DNA of 64,000 bases, from assembly GCF_000613185.1 (NCBI RefSeq), contig NZ_CCBB010000002.1, positions 248,001-312,000 of the forward strand. The letters are read 5' to 3'. Below the pieces are notes generated by a model, which saw nothing but the letters and a program-made list of their open reading frames with translations, was not told where the DNA came from and did no database searches. Numbering within the stretch: the stretch's first letter is position 1; each line of letters begins with the position of its first letter. Position numbers and translations under genes: made by a program. The DNA is from Mycolicibacterium cosmeticum. Lineage in GTDB: Bacteria > Actinomycetota > Actinomycetes > Mycobacteriales > Mycobacteriaceae. Shown piece by piece: positions 35,392 through 46,942 of the stretch.

Positions 35392-36240
35392 CTACCTGCG
35401 CCAGGCCGAATACATGATCGCGCTGACCGCGGCCAGCCGCGCCGAGCGCACCACCGAGGACAGCGGCCGCAGGGTATCGCTGGCGATCTGCATGGCCGAT
35501 GAGCTCTGCAGCCCGATCGGCATCAGCCCGGAGCTGACGGTGATGATGGCGTCCACGTGCGCGGCGTTCTCCAGCACCCGCAAGGCCCGCTCCGGTGCGT
35601 GCTCGGGCGCGCGATGCAGCCGGGTGGCCTCCAGCAGTTGCTCCACCATGCCGCGCGGATCGTCCACGTCGGCGGCGTCGGCGCCGGCCCGCAGCGCACC
35701 GAGCGCGTCGGCGGCCGCGCGCACCGCGGAGCGCAGGGTGTACTCGGCCTCACCGAGGTCGAGGTGCTCCACGACGCCCGGCGCCGGCACCGAGTACACG
35801 GTCCAGGCAAGGGAAATCGGGTCCGGCTCGTAGTCGGGGTCGTCGAGATCGTCGTAGTCGAACTCGGGCACCAGGCCGACGGCGCCCGCCGGATCCTGGC
35901 CGATGATGATGGCCTCGCCGATGGTGATGGCATCGCGCTGGAACTGCGTGCCCGCCGGCAGACCCCGGACATCGCCGGGCACCGGCAGCACCAGTGTCAG
36001 CGCCGGCGCGCCCGTCTGCGGGCCGGCCGCGGTGCGCATGGTCTGCAGCAGCGACATGGTGCCGGAATGGAACAGGTCCGGCCAGGGCAACCCGGTGCAG
36101 CCGGCCGCCACCGAGTCATACGCGGTCACCGAATGCTTTGGCGCCCATTGGGATAACGCGTCCAGGACGTCGTCGGGCGCGGCCACCCCCGCGAGCCAGG
36201 AGTTGACCCATACAGACAGAGAAGCACTCGGGCACCACAT
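35392..36240 (-). CDS. Rv1486c-like conserved protein
   Basis: A 282-residue soluble protein with no clear catalytic motif. It has an acidic stretch [15 protein letters not shown] near the middle and a largely helical C-terminal half. M. tuberculosis Rv1486c holds the same place and length class. ATG 36238-36240 starts [18 protein letters not shown] hexamer (minus strand, 36250-36255) lies 9 nt before it, suggesting a very short leader. Ends 5 bp from hemH tail to tail. Function unknown. Confidence 0.78.
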   Translation of the reverse strand: MWCPSASLSVWVNSWLAGVAAPDDVLDALSQWAPKHSVTAYDSVAAGCTGLPWPDLFHSGTMSLLQTMRTAAGPQTGAPALTLVLPVPGDVRGLPAGTQFQRDAITIGEAIIIGQDPAGAVGLVPEFDYDDLDDPDYEPDPISLAWTVYSVPAPGVVEHLDLGEAEYTLRSAVRAAADALGALRAGADAADVDDPRGMVEQLLEATRLHRAPEHAPERALRVLENAAHVDAIITVSSGLMPIGLQSSSAMQIASDTLRPLSSVVRSARLAAVSAIMYSAWRR

Positions 36241-36317
36241 GATGCTCGCAGTGTAATTGCTGGTGAGACATCCGGCCTGATGGCCCGCGGAACGGCAACG
36301 GGCGGGTCGAAAACCGC

Positions 36318-36323
36318 TAATGT
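36318..36323 (+). promoter_or_regulatory. Candidate -10 element for leaderless nfeD-like gene
   Basis: TAATGT fits TANNNT and is followed by 6 bases and the ATG at 36330. No Shine-Dalgarno precedes that ATG, so a leaderless transcript is likely. Confidence 0.45.
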
Positions 36324-36329
36324 TCCTGT

Positions 36330-36761
36330 ATGCCCGCTTTGATCTGGCTGGTTGCGGCACTGGCGCTGGCCGGTGCGGAGGCGCTGACAGGTGACTTCTT
36401 CCTGCTCATGCTCAGCGGTGGCGCACTGGCCGCCACCGGGACCAGCTTCTTCTTCGACTGGCCGATCTGGGCCGACGGTGCGGTGTTCCTGGTCGTGTCG
36501 GTGCTGCTGCTGGTGCTGGTCCGGCCCGCGCTGCGGCGCCGGTTCACCGCCGGCACCGGCCTGCCGGAACCGGTGAAGGCGCTGGAGGGCAAGAGCGCGC
36601 TGGTGCTGGACAAGGTGGCGCGCCATCAGGGACAGGTCAAGCTCGACGGAGAGGTCTGGACGGCCCGGCCCCTCAACGACAACGATGTGTTCGAACCCGG
36701 CGACCACGTCACCGTCATCCGCATCGACGGTGCCACCGCGGTCGTCTACAAGACCATCTGA
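36330..36761 (+). CDS. NfeD-like membrane protein
   Basis: A 143-residue protein: two or three N-terminal helices (about 1-70) then an OB-fold-like soluble domain (80-143) with [24 protein letters not shown] and [13 protein letters not shown]. Such short NfeD proteins pair with SPFH-domain proteins, and one is encoded 20 bp downstream. Corresponds to Rv1487. The pair is thought to help organise membrane regions or protein quality control. Confidence 0.9.
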   Translation: MPALIWLVAALALAGAEALTGDFFLLMLSGGALAATGTSFFFDWPIWADGAVFLVVSVLLLVLVRPALRRRFTAGTGLPEPVKALEGKSALVLDKVARHQGQVKLDGEVWTARPLNDNDVFEPGDHVTVIRIDGATAVVYKTI

Positions 36762-36781
36762 TCTCGGGGAAGGAGCCCGCC

Positions 36782-37993
36782 ATGGAAGGTGCTGTCGCCG
36801 GCCTCGTGTTGTTGGCCGTTCTGGTGTTGTTCGCCATCGTCGTGGTGGCCAAATCGGTGGCCCTCATACCGCAGGCCGAGGCCGCCGTCATCGAACGGCT
36901 GGGCCGATACAGCAAGACCGTGTCCGGTCAGCTGACCCTGCTGCTGCCGTTCGTCGACAAGATCCGCGCCAGGGTGGACCTGCGCGAGCGCGTGGTGTCC
37001 TTCCCGCCGCAACCGGTGATCACCGAGGACAACCTCACGGTCAACATCGACACCGTCGTGTACTTCCAGGTGACCAACCCCCAGGCCGCCGTCTACCAGA
37101 TCAGCAACTACATCGTCGGCGTCGAGCAGCTGACCACCACCACGCTGCGCAACGTCGTCGGCGGCATGACCCTGGAGCAGACCCTGACCTCGCGTGACTC
37201 GATCAACGGGCAGCTGCGCGGCGTGCTCGACGAGGCCACCGGCCGGTGGGGTCTGCGGGTGGCCCGGGTGGAGCTGCGCAGCATCGATCCGCCGCCGTCC
37301 ATCCAGGACTCGATGGAAAAGCAGATGCGCGCCGATCGCGAGAAGCGCGCCATGATCCTCACCGCCGAGGGCAGCCGGGAAGCGGCCATCAAGGCCGCGG
37401 AGGGCCAGAAGCAGGCGCAGATCCTGGCGGCCGAGGGCGCCAAGCAGGCCGCGATCCTGGCCGCCGAGGCCGACCGGCAATCCCGGATGCTGCGGGCGCA
37501 GGGTGAGCGGGCGGCCGCCTACCTGCAGGCGCAGGGCCAGGCCAAGGCCATCGAGAAGACCTTCGCGGCGATCAAGAAGGGCCGCCCGACCCCGGAGATG
37601 CTGGCCTACCAGTACCTGCAGACGCTGCCGCAGATGGCCAAGGGGGAGGCCAACAAGGTGTGGCTGGTGCCCAGCGACTTCGGTTCGGCGCTGCAGGGAT
37701 TCACCAAACTGCTGGGTGCTCCCGGCGAGGACGGCGTGTTCCGCTACACCCCGTCGCCGGTGGACGACACGCCCAGTACCGACGACGACGAAGAGGTCGC
37801 CGACTGGTTCTCCACCGACACCGACCCGGCCATCGCCCAGGCCGTGGCGCGGGCCGAGGCCGAGGCCCGCTCGTCCACGCCGCCGCTGGGCGCTCCGGCG
37901 TCGCTGCCGCCCACTCCGCCGGCGGCCCCGGTCGACGCGGCGACCCAGCAGCTGCCCGGCGGCCCGTACCCGGGCGGAGCGCACCGCGCATAG
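36782..37993 (+). CDS. SPFH/stomatin-like membrane protein (QmcA-type)
   Basis: A 403-residue protein: N-terminal helix (about 6-26), SPFH domain (30-200) with YSKTVSGQLTLLLPFVDKI and VNIDTVVYFQVTNPQAAVYQI, an alanine/glutamine-rich coiled-coil (about 200-290, AAEGAKQAAILAAEAD) and a proline/alanine-rich tail (340-403). SPFH proteins form large ring-like membrane assemblies. Corresponds to Rv1488. Coupled with the NfeD-like gene before it. ATG has AAGGAG 7 nt upstream. Confidence 0.92.
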   Translation: MEGAVAGLVLLAVLVLFAIVVVAKSVALIPQAEAAVIERLGRYSKTVSGQLTLLLPFVDKIRARVDLRERVVSFPPQPVITEDNLTVNIDTVVYFQVTNPQAAVYQISNYIVGVEQLTTTTLRNVVGGMTLEQTLTSRDSINGQLRGVLDEATGRWGLRVARVELRSIDPPPSIQDSMEKQMRADREKRAMILTAEGSREAAIKAAEGQKQAQILAAEGAKQAAILAAEADRQSRMLRAQGERAAAYLQAQGQAKAIEKTFAAIKKGRPTPEMLAYQYLQTLPQMAKGEANKVWLVPSDFGSALQGFTKLLGAPGEDGVFRYTPSPVDDTPSTDDDEEVADWFSTDTDPAIAQAVARAEAEARSSTPPLGAPASLPPTPPAAPVDAATQQLPGGPYPGGAHRA

Positions 37994-38154
37994 CGGGTCA
38001 CGAGCCGGTGACGGTCGATGTGGATTCGCCGGGATTTCGCTGAACACGTCGATAATTTGTCCGCGGTGACATATCTTATGATTGCCGGAGCCCGTTATGT
38101 GAAATGCGGCCGGTATTCGGCGACCGGCGAAACTGGGGTGCGAGGAACGATGTC

Positions 38155-39531
38155 ATGAGGCGGATGCGCAGTGCGATGAGCGTGTGCGCGGTGTCGGCGA
38201 CGTTGTTCCTCGGAGGCGGTGGATTCCTCGGCTCGACGGCGGTTGCGATTGCCGACACCGGCACCGACGGCGGTGGGTCGTCCTCGCAGACCGGTACCGG
38301 CGGCGAAACCTCGACCGGTTCGCCGACCTCGCCCACCTCGCCGAGCACCACCACGAAGAACCTCCGGCCGGGTGCGGTCATCGCCGGCATCCAGGACCGC
38401 GTCCGGACCACCATCCGGGACTTCACCGGGGCGTTCGGCGGGGCCGGCACCACGCACCAGACGCCGAAGGTGACCATCTTCCCGCCGCCGCGCTCGCAGC
38501 AGACGGCCGCGGGCGACGCCGGCGACACCACCGGTACCGGACAGACCTCGTCGTCGACCGACGAGAAGGGCACCACCGCGCCGGACCCGACCACCGATCC
38601 CACCGCGGGCGGCGCGCCGTCGACGGAACCGTCGACCACACCGTCCACGACGACCTCCACTGCGCCGAAGCCCAAGCCGGCGTCCCCGTTCTCGTTCAAA
38701 CCGCCGCCGGTGAACCAGCTGGCGTCCTCGGTGTCCGGTTCGTTCAACGCGGCCGCCAATTCCGCCAGGGACGCCTTCGACGCGCTCCCGGCCCTGCTGG
38801 CGACGCTGCCGACGTCCACCAACCCGGTCGGCGACGTGCTGGCCACCGTGCAGTCCGTGCTGACGTCGGTGGGCGAATCGGTCACCACCATCACCGAGAT
38901 CCCCGGTGACCTCTCCACGCTGCTCGGGTTCCCGGCCACCTCGACGCCGCCCGTCGCCGCCGTCGGCGGTAGCGCCGACGCCCTGCGGGAGACCGGGCCC
39001 GCGGCCACCCCGATGGACCTGCTGCCGGTGCTGCTGGCGCCGGCCCCCGCGGCCCCCGCCCTCGTGACGCCGGCCGCGCCCGTCGCGGCACCGCCGGCTT
39101 TCGCCGGCACCGCGTCGGTCGGGCTGAGCCAGGAACTGTCCCGGACCGAGCCGCTGGCGTTGCACGGCGTGAGCTCGACCGGGTCCACGGCGTCGGTCCT
39201 GGAGCGCGCGGTCAGCAAGATGCTCGTGCCGGTGTCCATCGCGGCGCTGGCCGCCCTCGCCCTGCCGGGTCTGGGGGGCCTGCTGGTGGTGTCCGGCGTC
39301 GGCGTGCGGATCGGCTACCGGCAGGCCAAGGCGAATTTCGTCATGCAGGCCTCGGGCATCGCCCGCTTCGCCGGCCCCGGACCGCTGGGCGTCGTCCGTT
39401 CGGGTTCGTTCATCGCGCTGTCCAAGCGCGCCGGGGCGGTGTCCGAACGCGCCGCGCGCCGGCAGGCGTCGCACGGCCGCCAGGCCGCCGCGGTGCCGCT
39501 GTCGGCCGTGGCGTTCGACCAGGCCGCCTGA
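38155..39531 (+). CDS. Rv1490-like exported Thr/Pro-rich membrane protein
   Basis: A 458-residue protein: a signal sequence (about 5-33, AMSVCAVSATLFLGGGG), then a long low-complexity Thr/Ser/Gly/Pro region (35-195), a mixed region (195-355), a hydrophobic segment near 360-385 (IAALAALALPGLGGLLVVSG) and a basic C-terminal tail. This suggests a surface-exposed, flexible outer part anchored in the membrane. ATG 38155 has GAGGA 8 nt upstream; ATG 38104 is an in-frame alternative without one. Corresponds by place to Rv1490. Function unknown. Confidence 0.78.
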   Translation: MRRMRSAMSVCAVSATLFLGGGGFLGSTAVAIADTGTDGGGSSSQTGTGGETSTGSPTSPTSPSTTTKNLRPGAVIAGIQDRVRTTIRDFTGAFGGAGTTHQTPKVTIFPPPRSQQTAAGDAGDTTGTGQTSSSTDEKGTTAPDPTTDPTAGGAPSTEPSTTPSTTTSTAPKPKPASPFSFKPPPVNQLASSVSGSFNAAANSARDAFDALPALLATLPTSTNPVGDVLATVQSVLTSVGESVTTITEIPGDLSTLLGFPATSTPPVAAVGGSADALRETGPAATPMDLLPVLLAPAPAAPALVTPAAPVAAPPAFAGTASVGLSQELSRTEPLALHGVSSTGSTASVLERAVSKMLVPVSIAALAALALPGLGGLLVVSGVGVRIGYRQAKANFVMQASGIARFAGPGPLGVVRSGSFIALSKRAGAVSERAARRQASHGRQAAAVPLSAVAFDQAA

Positions 39532-39537
39532 TCCGCC

Positions 39538-40344
39538 TCAGTCCGCGGACCGGTCCCGGTGGTGGCGCCGGTGCGCCCGGATCTCGTAGATCAGCCCGGC
39601 CACCCCGAGAGCGGCCGTACAGAGCGACACCAGGAACAACAGCGGGCTGATATTGCCGGTCAGGGCGTCGCCCAGGATCACGATTGCCGCGGTTCCCGGA
39701 GCCAGCCCGACGACCGTCGCCAGGGTGTAGGGCAACACCCGCACCGCCGACGCTCCCGCGGCGTAGTTGAGCACCGAGAACGGCACGGCCGGGATCATCC
39801 GCATGGACAACACCGACACCCAGCCGCGCTCACGAAGCCGGGCATCCAACGAGTCCACCCGCGGATGCCGGACCAGCTTGCTCAGTTGCCAGCCCGCCGC
39901 CCGCACCAGCACCAGCGCCAGCACCGCGCTCAGGGCACTGGCGACCACGGCGATGGACACACCGAGCCAGGGGCCGAACAACAGGCCGGCGGCCAGGGTG
40001 AAGGCGGTCCTGGGGAACGGGAACACCGTCACCACGACATGAGCCGCGAAGAACGCCAACGGAAACCACGGACCCACCGAGGTGGCCCAGTCGCGTAGCT
40101 GCACCGCGCTCGGCAACGGCACCCACACTGCCAGTGCGACGAGAATCACAGCGGCCGCCGAAATGGCCATCACCCGGCGGCGGGGTAGTTGCGCCGCCGC
40201 CGATGTCACTGCGGCCCAGACCGTGCGCAACGTGCTGGCGGCGGCGTTCACGTCTGCCAAGACTACGGGGCGCCCGGAAGCGATGCCGGTCACGCTACTG
40301 ATCAGTAGCCTTTGCCCGCCCGACGCTGCCGTGATACCGATCAT
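39538..40344 (-). CDS. TVP38/TMEM64 (DedA-like) membrane protein
   Basis: A 268-residue protein with about six hydrophobic segments and the VTT/DedA-type signature VTVFPFPRTAFTLAAGLLFGPWLG and RMIPAVPFSVLNYAAG. The family includes lipid scramblases and flippases; substrate unknown here. ATG 40344 has GAGG 4 nt upstream and a TAGACT hexamer (minus strand, 40382-40387). A shorter start 17 codons in (GTG) would match the 252-residue M. tuberculosis Rv1491c. Six bp from the previous gene, tail to tail. Confidence 0.86.
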   Translation of the reverse strand: MIGITAASGGQRLLISSVTGIASGRPVVLADVNAAASTLRTVWAAVTSAAAQLPRRRVMAISAAAVILVALAVWVPLPSAVQLRDWATSVGPWFPLAFFAAHVVVTVFPFPRTAFTLAAGLLFGPWLGVSIAVVASALSAVLALVLVRAAGWQLSKLVRHPRVDSLDARLRERGWVSVLSMRMIPAVPFSVLNYAAGASAVRVLPYTLATVVGLAPGTAAIVILGDALTGNISPLLFLVSLCTAALGVAGLIYEIRAHRRHHRDRSAD

Positions 40345-40379
40345 TTAGCCTCAGGTGAGAAGGCCCCAATCACACCTGG

Positions 40380-40392
40380 CTAGTCTAACTAG
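40380..40392. promoter_or_regulatory. Dyad with overlapping divergent -10 candidates
   Basis: CTAGT-CTA-ACTAG. Read forward it holds TAGTCT (40381-40386), and on the other strand TAGACT (40382-40387), both fitting TANNNT, for mutA and for the TVP38 gene. A protein bound to the dyad would cover both. Inference from sequence only. Confidence 0.35.
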
Positions 40393-40438
40393 GTCAGACA
40401 GGGCTTGACCCCAAGCCGCGACAACCCAGGAGCCGCGA

Positions 40439-42259
40439 GTGTCCTCGAGCGTCATTGAATCGGATCGCGCGCGCTGGCGGTCCGGTGTGGCCGGTGTGCT
40501 GGCCAAGAGCAGCCGCCGCGACCCGGCGGAACTGCCCGCCGAGCCCGAACGTCTGCTCGACTCACCCACCTACGAAGGCTTCCCGGTGCGGCCGCTGTAC
40601 ACCGCCCTGGACGAACGTGCCGAGGCGCCGTTGCCGGGGCAGTGGCCGTACACCCGCGGTGCCGACGCGCTGCGTGACGTGCACGCCGGCTGGAAGGTCG
40701 CCGAGGTGTTCCCGCTGCCCGGCCAGACCGCCGGCACCGAGGGCAACGCCACCGTGCTGGGCGCCCTCACCGACGGGGTGAGCGCGCTGCAGCTGCGCGG
40801 GATCCGGCCCGCGGAGCTGGACCGGTTGCTCGAAGGCGTGTTCCTGGACCTGGTGCCGGTGATCCTCGACGCCGGTGCCGATTACCGCGCCGCCGCCGAC
40901 GCCGTGCTGAGCCTGCTCGGCGGATTCGACGACGAACAGCGCGCCCGGCTGTCGGTGGACCTGGGCGCCGATCCGCTGACCGCTGCGCTGAGCGGCGCCC
41001 CGGCGGCGACCCTCGACGAGGTGGTCACGGTGGCGGGCAACGCCGTTGCCTACCGCGGTGGGGTGCGGGCCGTGACGGTCGACGGACCCGCGCTGCACAA
41101 TCTGGGGGCCAGCGCGTCGTGGGAGCTGGCCGGTGCCGTCGCGGCCGGGGTGGCCTACCTGCGCGCCCTGACCGAGGCCGGGCTGCCGGTGGCCGAAGCC
41201 CTCGGCCAGGTCAGCTTCCGGTTCGCCGCCGACGACGACCAGTTCCTCACGATCGCCAAACTGCGTGCCGCGCGGACACTTTGGGCGCGGGTGGCCGAGG
41301 TCGTCGGTGCCGGCGACGCGGGCGCCGCGACCATCCACGCCGTCACGTCGGCGCCGATGATGAGCCAGCGGGACCCGTGGACGAACATGCTGCGCACCAC
41401 GGTCGCCGCCTTCGCCGCCGGTGTCGGCGGCGCCGACACCGTGCTGGTGCAGCCGTTCGACTCGGCCATCCCCGGCGGTCTGCCCGGCACCGCGGCCAGC
41501 TTCTCGCGCCGCATGGCGCGCAACACCCAGTTGTTGCTGCTGGAAGAGTCGCACCTGGGCCGGGTGCTGGACCCGGCGGGCGGCTCCTGGTTCGTCGAGG
41601 ACCTCACCGCCGGCCTGGCCGAGCAGGCCTGGGCGCATTTCCAGGACCTCGAGCGCCGCGGTGGTTTCGCCACCGCCCAGGAGCACCTGACCGCGCAGAT
41701 CGCCGAGACCCGGGACCTCCGCGCGGCGGACATCGCGCACCGTCGCAAGGCTCTCACCGGAGTCAACGAGTTCCCCAACCTGGCCGAGAAACCGCTTCCC
41801 GCGGTCGATTCGGCCCCGGGGGTGCTGCGCTACGGCGCCGGTTTCGAAGCGCTGCGCGACCGCTCCGATGCCTTCCTGAGCGCGCACGGTGCCCGCCCGA
41901 AGGTGCTGCTGCTCCCGCTGGGACCGCTCGCCGAGCACAACATCCGCACCACCTTCGCATCCAACCTGCTGGCCGCCGGCGGCATCGAGGCGGTCAACCC
42001 CGGCACCGTCGACGCGGCCGCGGTGGCGGCGGCCGCCGACGGACATACCGTCGCGGTGGTCTGCGGCACCGACGCCCGGTACGGCACCGAGGCCTCGGAC
42101 GTGGTGGCGGCCGCCCGGGCCGCCGGCCTCACCCAGGTCTACCTGGCCGGACCGGACAAGGCCGTGGCCGGCGCCGAGAACAAGCCGGACGATTACCTGA
42201 CCGCGAAGATCGATGCGGTGCAAGCGCTTTCGACCCTGCTCACCCGATTGGGGGCCTGA
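40439..42259 (+). CDS. mutA: Methylmalonyl-CoA mutase small (beta) subunit
   Basis: A 606-residue non-catalytic subunit of the B12-dependent mutase that interconverts methylmalonyl-CoA and succinyl-CoA. It resembles MutB ([34 protein letters not shown]) but lacks the DxHxxG cobalamin motif at the C-terminus, as expected for this subunit. GTG start has GGAG 8 nt upstream. Its stop lies 1 bp before the mutB ATG. Corresponds to Rv1492. Confidence 0.96.
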   Translation: MSSSVIESDRARWRSGVAGVLAKSSRRDPAELPAEPERLLDSPTYEGFPVRPLYTALDERAEAPLPGQWPYTRGADALRDVHAGWKVAEVFPLPGQTAGTEGNATVLGALTDGVSALQLRGIRPAELDRLLEGVFLDLVPVILDAGADYRAAADAVLSLLGGFDDEQRARLSVDLGADPLTAALSGAPAATLDEVVTVAGNAVAYRGGVRAVTVDGPALHNLGASASWELAGAVAAGVAYLRALTEAGLPVAEALGQVSFRFAADDDQFLTIAKLRAARTLWARVAEVVGAGDAGAATIHAVTSAPMMSQRDPWTNMLRTTVAAFAAGVGGADTVLVQPFDSAIPGGLPGTAASFSRRMARNTQLLLLEESHLGRVLDPAGGSWFVEDLTAGLAEQAWAHFQDLERRGGFATAQEHLTAQIAETRDLRAADIAHRRKALTGVNEFPNLAEKPLPAVDSAPGVLRYGAGFEALRDRSDAFLSAHGARPKVLLLPLGPLAEHNIRTTFASNLLAAGGIEAVNPGTVDAAAVAAAADGHTVAVVCGTDARYGTEASDVVAAARAAGLTQVYLAGPDKAVAGAENKPDDYLTAKIDAVQALSTLLTRLGA

Positions 42260-42260
42260 C

Positions 42261-44512
<2,252 letters not shown>

Positions 44513-44513
<1 letters not shown>

Positions 44514-45499
44514 TGGCTGCCGACACAGGAGACCTCGCCGCGGCGATCCGCAACGGCGAGCGTGCCGCGCTGGCGCGGGCGATCACGCTGGTCGAGTCGA
44601 CCAGGGCCGACCACCGCGAGCGCGCCCAGCAGCTGCTGCTGGAGCTGATGCCCGACGCCGGCAAGGCCTTGCACGTGGGGATCACCGGTGTGCCCGGGGT
44701 GGGGAAGTCCACCACCATCGAGGCGCTCGGCATGTACCTGATCGAGCACGGTCACCGGGTGGCGGTGCTGGCGGTCGACCCGTCCTCCACCCGCACCGGT
44801 GGGTCGATCCTGGGCGACAAGACCCGGATGGCCAAGCTGGCCGTGCACCCGGATGCCTACATCCGGCCGTCGCCGACCTCGGGCACCCTCGGCGGGGTGG
44901 CCCGGGCCACCCGCGAGACCATCGTGCTGTTGGAGGCGGCCGGCTTCGACGTCATCCTGGTCGAGACCGTCGGCGTCGGGCAGTCGGAGGTGACGGTCGC
45001 CGCGATGGTCGACACATTCGTCTTTTTGACCCTGGCGCGCACCGGTGACCAACTGCAGGGCATCAAGAAGGGTGTGCTGGAGCTCGCCGACGTGGTGGTG
45101 GTGAACAAGGCCGACGGTGAGCACGCGGTCGAGGCGAAGGCCGCGGCCCGGGAACTGACGGCGGCGCTGCGCCTGATCTATCCGCGCGAAACGCTCTGGC
45201 GCCCACCGGTTCTCACCATGAGCGCACTGACCGGCGACGGTCTGGCGCAGCTGTGGGAGACCATCGAGCGCCACGGTGACGTGCTGCGCGGCGCGGGGGA
45301 GTTCGACAGGCGCCGGCGGGCCCAGCAGGTGGAGTGGACCTGGGCGATGGTGCGGGACACCGTGCTGGACCGGGTGCTGTCGCATCCGGCGGTGCGCGCG
45401 TTGCGGGCCGACGTGGAGCGCCGGGTGCGCGACGGCGAGCTGACACCGGCGCTGGCCGCACAGCAGATTCTGGCCGCCGCCGACCGGCCCCCGACCTGA
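44513..45499 (+). CDS. meaB: MeaB/ArgK GTPase, mutase chaperone
   Basis: A 328-residue G3E-type GTPase protecting and reloading methylmalonyl-CoA mutase. P-loop [37 protein letters not shown] and NKADG are all present. GTG 44513 overlaps the mutB stop by one base. M. tuberculosis has mazE4-mazF4 between mutB and this gene (Rv1496); they are absent here. Operon mutA-mutB-meaB. Confidence 0.95.
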
Positions 45500-45541
45500 C
45501 CGCAATTTGCCGCCGGAAGTGCCGGCAACCGACCCGAGGCG

Positions 45542-45555
45542 ACACCGGCCGGTGT
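45542..45555. promoter_or_regulatory. Perfect 14-bp palindrome between meaB and lipL
   Basis: ACACCGGCCGGTGT, perfect without spacer. It lies 43 bp after meaB and 91 bp before lipL. Could be an operator or part of a transcript end. A TAAATT hexamer (45632-45637), 9 nt before the lipL GTG, is a likely -10 for that gene. Confidence 0.4.
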
Positions 45556-45646
45556 TTGACCCGGCAACCGCTCGAGCCCGCGCCGGCTTACAGATAGATA
45601 ACGCTGCTCGATAGTTAGCTGCACGGCGGAGTAAATTATTGTCATT

Positions 45647-46942
45647 GTGACCCACGCAATGGAGGGCGGGCGCAGCGCGGCGCGGCCCCATGACGACGAT
45701 CGCGCGGAGCTGCCGCACGGCGTGCACGGGGCGGCCGACCCGAGCTTCGGCGTCGTGGTGCGGGCCTTCGCCCAGCTGTTCCGCCACCCCCGGTTCGGTG
45801 GCGGGGCCTTGGCGGTCTACCTGGACGGTGTACCGGTCGTCGATGTGTGGACCGGATGGTCGGACCGGCGCGGTACCCGGCCGTGGACGGCCGACACGGG
45901 GGCCATGGTGTTCTCGGCGACCAAGGGTCTGGCCTCCACCGTCATCCACCGCCTCGCAGACCGCGGCCTGATCGACTACGAGGCGCCGGTCGCGCAGTAC
46001 TGGCCGGAATTCGGTGCCAACGGCAAGGCGGACATCACCGTCCGCGACGCCATGCGGCATCGGGCCGGGCTGTCCCAGCTGGGTTCGGTCACCACGGCCG
46101 AGCTGCTCGACCACGAAATCATGGAGCACCGGGTCGCCGCCGCCCGGCCGGGCCTGTTCCGCGGGCGTCCGGCCTACCATGCGCTCACGTACGGCTGGCT
46201 GCTGGCCGGGCTGGCGCGCGCGGTGACCGGCTGCGGGATGCGGGACCTGTTCCGGTCGGAGCTGGCCGCCCCCCTCGGTGTCGACGGCCTGCACCTGGGC
46301 CGGCCGCCCGGTTCGGCGCCGACACAGCCGGCGCGCATCATCGGGCCGCAGGGCGCGTGGAAGAACCCCGTCTTCGACATGATCGCGCCGCAGGTGGCCG
46401 GCCTGCCGTTCTCGGGCGCCTTCGGCGCCATGTACTTCCCGGGGATGCGCTCGATGGTGCAGGGCGACATGCCGCTGCTGGACAGCGAGATGGCCTCGGC
46501 CAACGGCGTGGTGACTGCCCGTGCGCTCGCGCGCCTGTACGGCGCCATCGCCAACGGGGGCGAGGTGGACGGCACCCGGTTCCTGTCTCCGGCGCTGGTC
46601 GACGGCCTGACCGCGCGCCCGAGCTGGCATCCCGACGGGGCGATGCTGATGCCGATGTCGTTCCACCTCGGCTACCACGGCCTGCCCGTCCCGGGGGTGC
46701 TGCCGGGCTTCGGCCACGTGGGTCTGGGCGGCTCGCTGGGCTGGGCCGATCCGGCCTCCGGGCTGGCGTTCGGCTACGTGCACAACCGGTTGTTGACCCC
46801 GATGCTCGTGCCTGACCAGGCAGGATTCGTCGCGACCGCGGCGCTGATCCGGCATGCGGCCGGACGGGCCCGCAATCGCGGTTTCGCCGGGATTTCGCAG
46901 TTCGGCGCCCCTTTCTCATACCCCTCCCCGGCGGCCGGTTAG
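45647..46942 (+). CDS. lipL: Esterase/beta-lactamase-like protein LipL
   Basis: A 431-residue serine hydrolase of the class C beta-lactamase/esterase fold. The nucleophile lies in VFSATKGLAS (SxxK), with a Tyr in HALTYGWLLAGLA and a late GFGHVGLGGS loop in place of KTG. No signal peptide. M. tuberculosis Rv1497 (LipL) holds the same place after meaB. GTG start with no strong ribosome site but a -10-like hexamer 9 nt upstream, so it may be nearly leaderless. Confidence 0.88.
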   Translation: MTHAMEGGRSAARPHDDDRAELPHGVHGAADPSFGVVVRAFAQLFRHPRFGGGALAVYLDGVPVVDVWTGWSDRRGTRPWTADTGAMVFSATKGLASTVIHRLADRGLIDYEAPVAQYWPEFGANGKADITVRDAMRHRAGLSQLGSVTTAELLDHEIMEHRVAAARPGLFRGRPAYHALTYGWLLAGLARAVTGCGMRDLFRSELAAPLGVDGLHLGRPPGSAPTQPARIIGPQGAWKNPVFDMIAPQVAGLPFSGAFGAMYFPGMRSMVQGDMPLLDSEMASANGVVTARALARLYGAIANGGEVDGTRFLSPALVDGLTARPSWHPDGAMLMPMSFHLGYHGLPVPGVLPGFGHVGLGGSLGWADPASGLAFGYVHNRLLTPMLVPDQAGFVATAALIRHAAGRARNRGFAGISQFGAPFSYPSPAAG

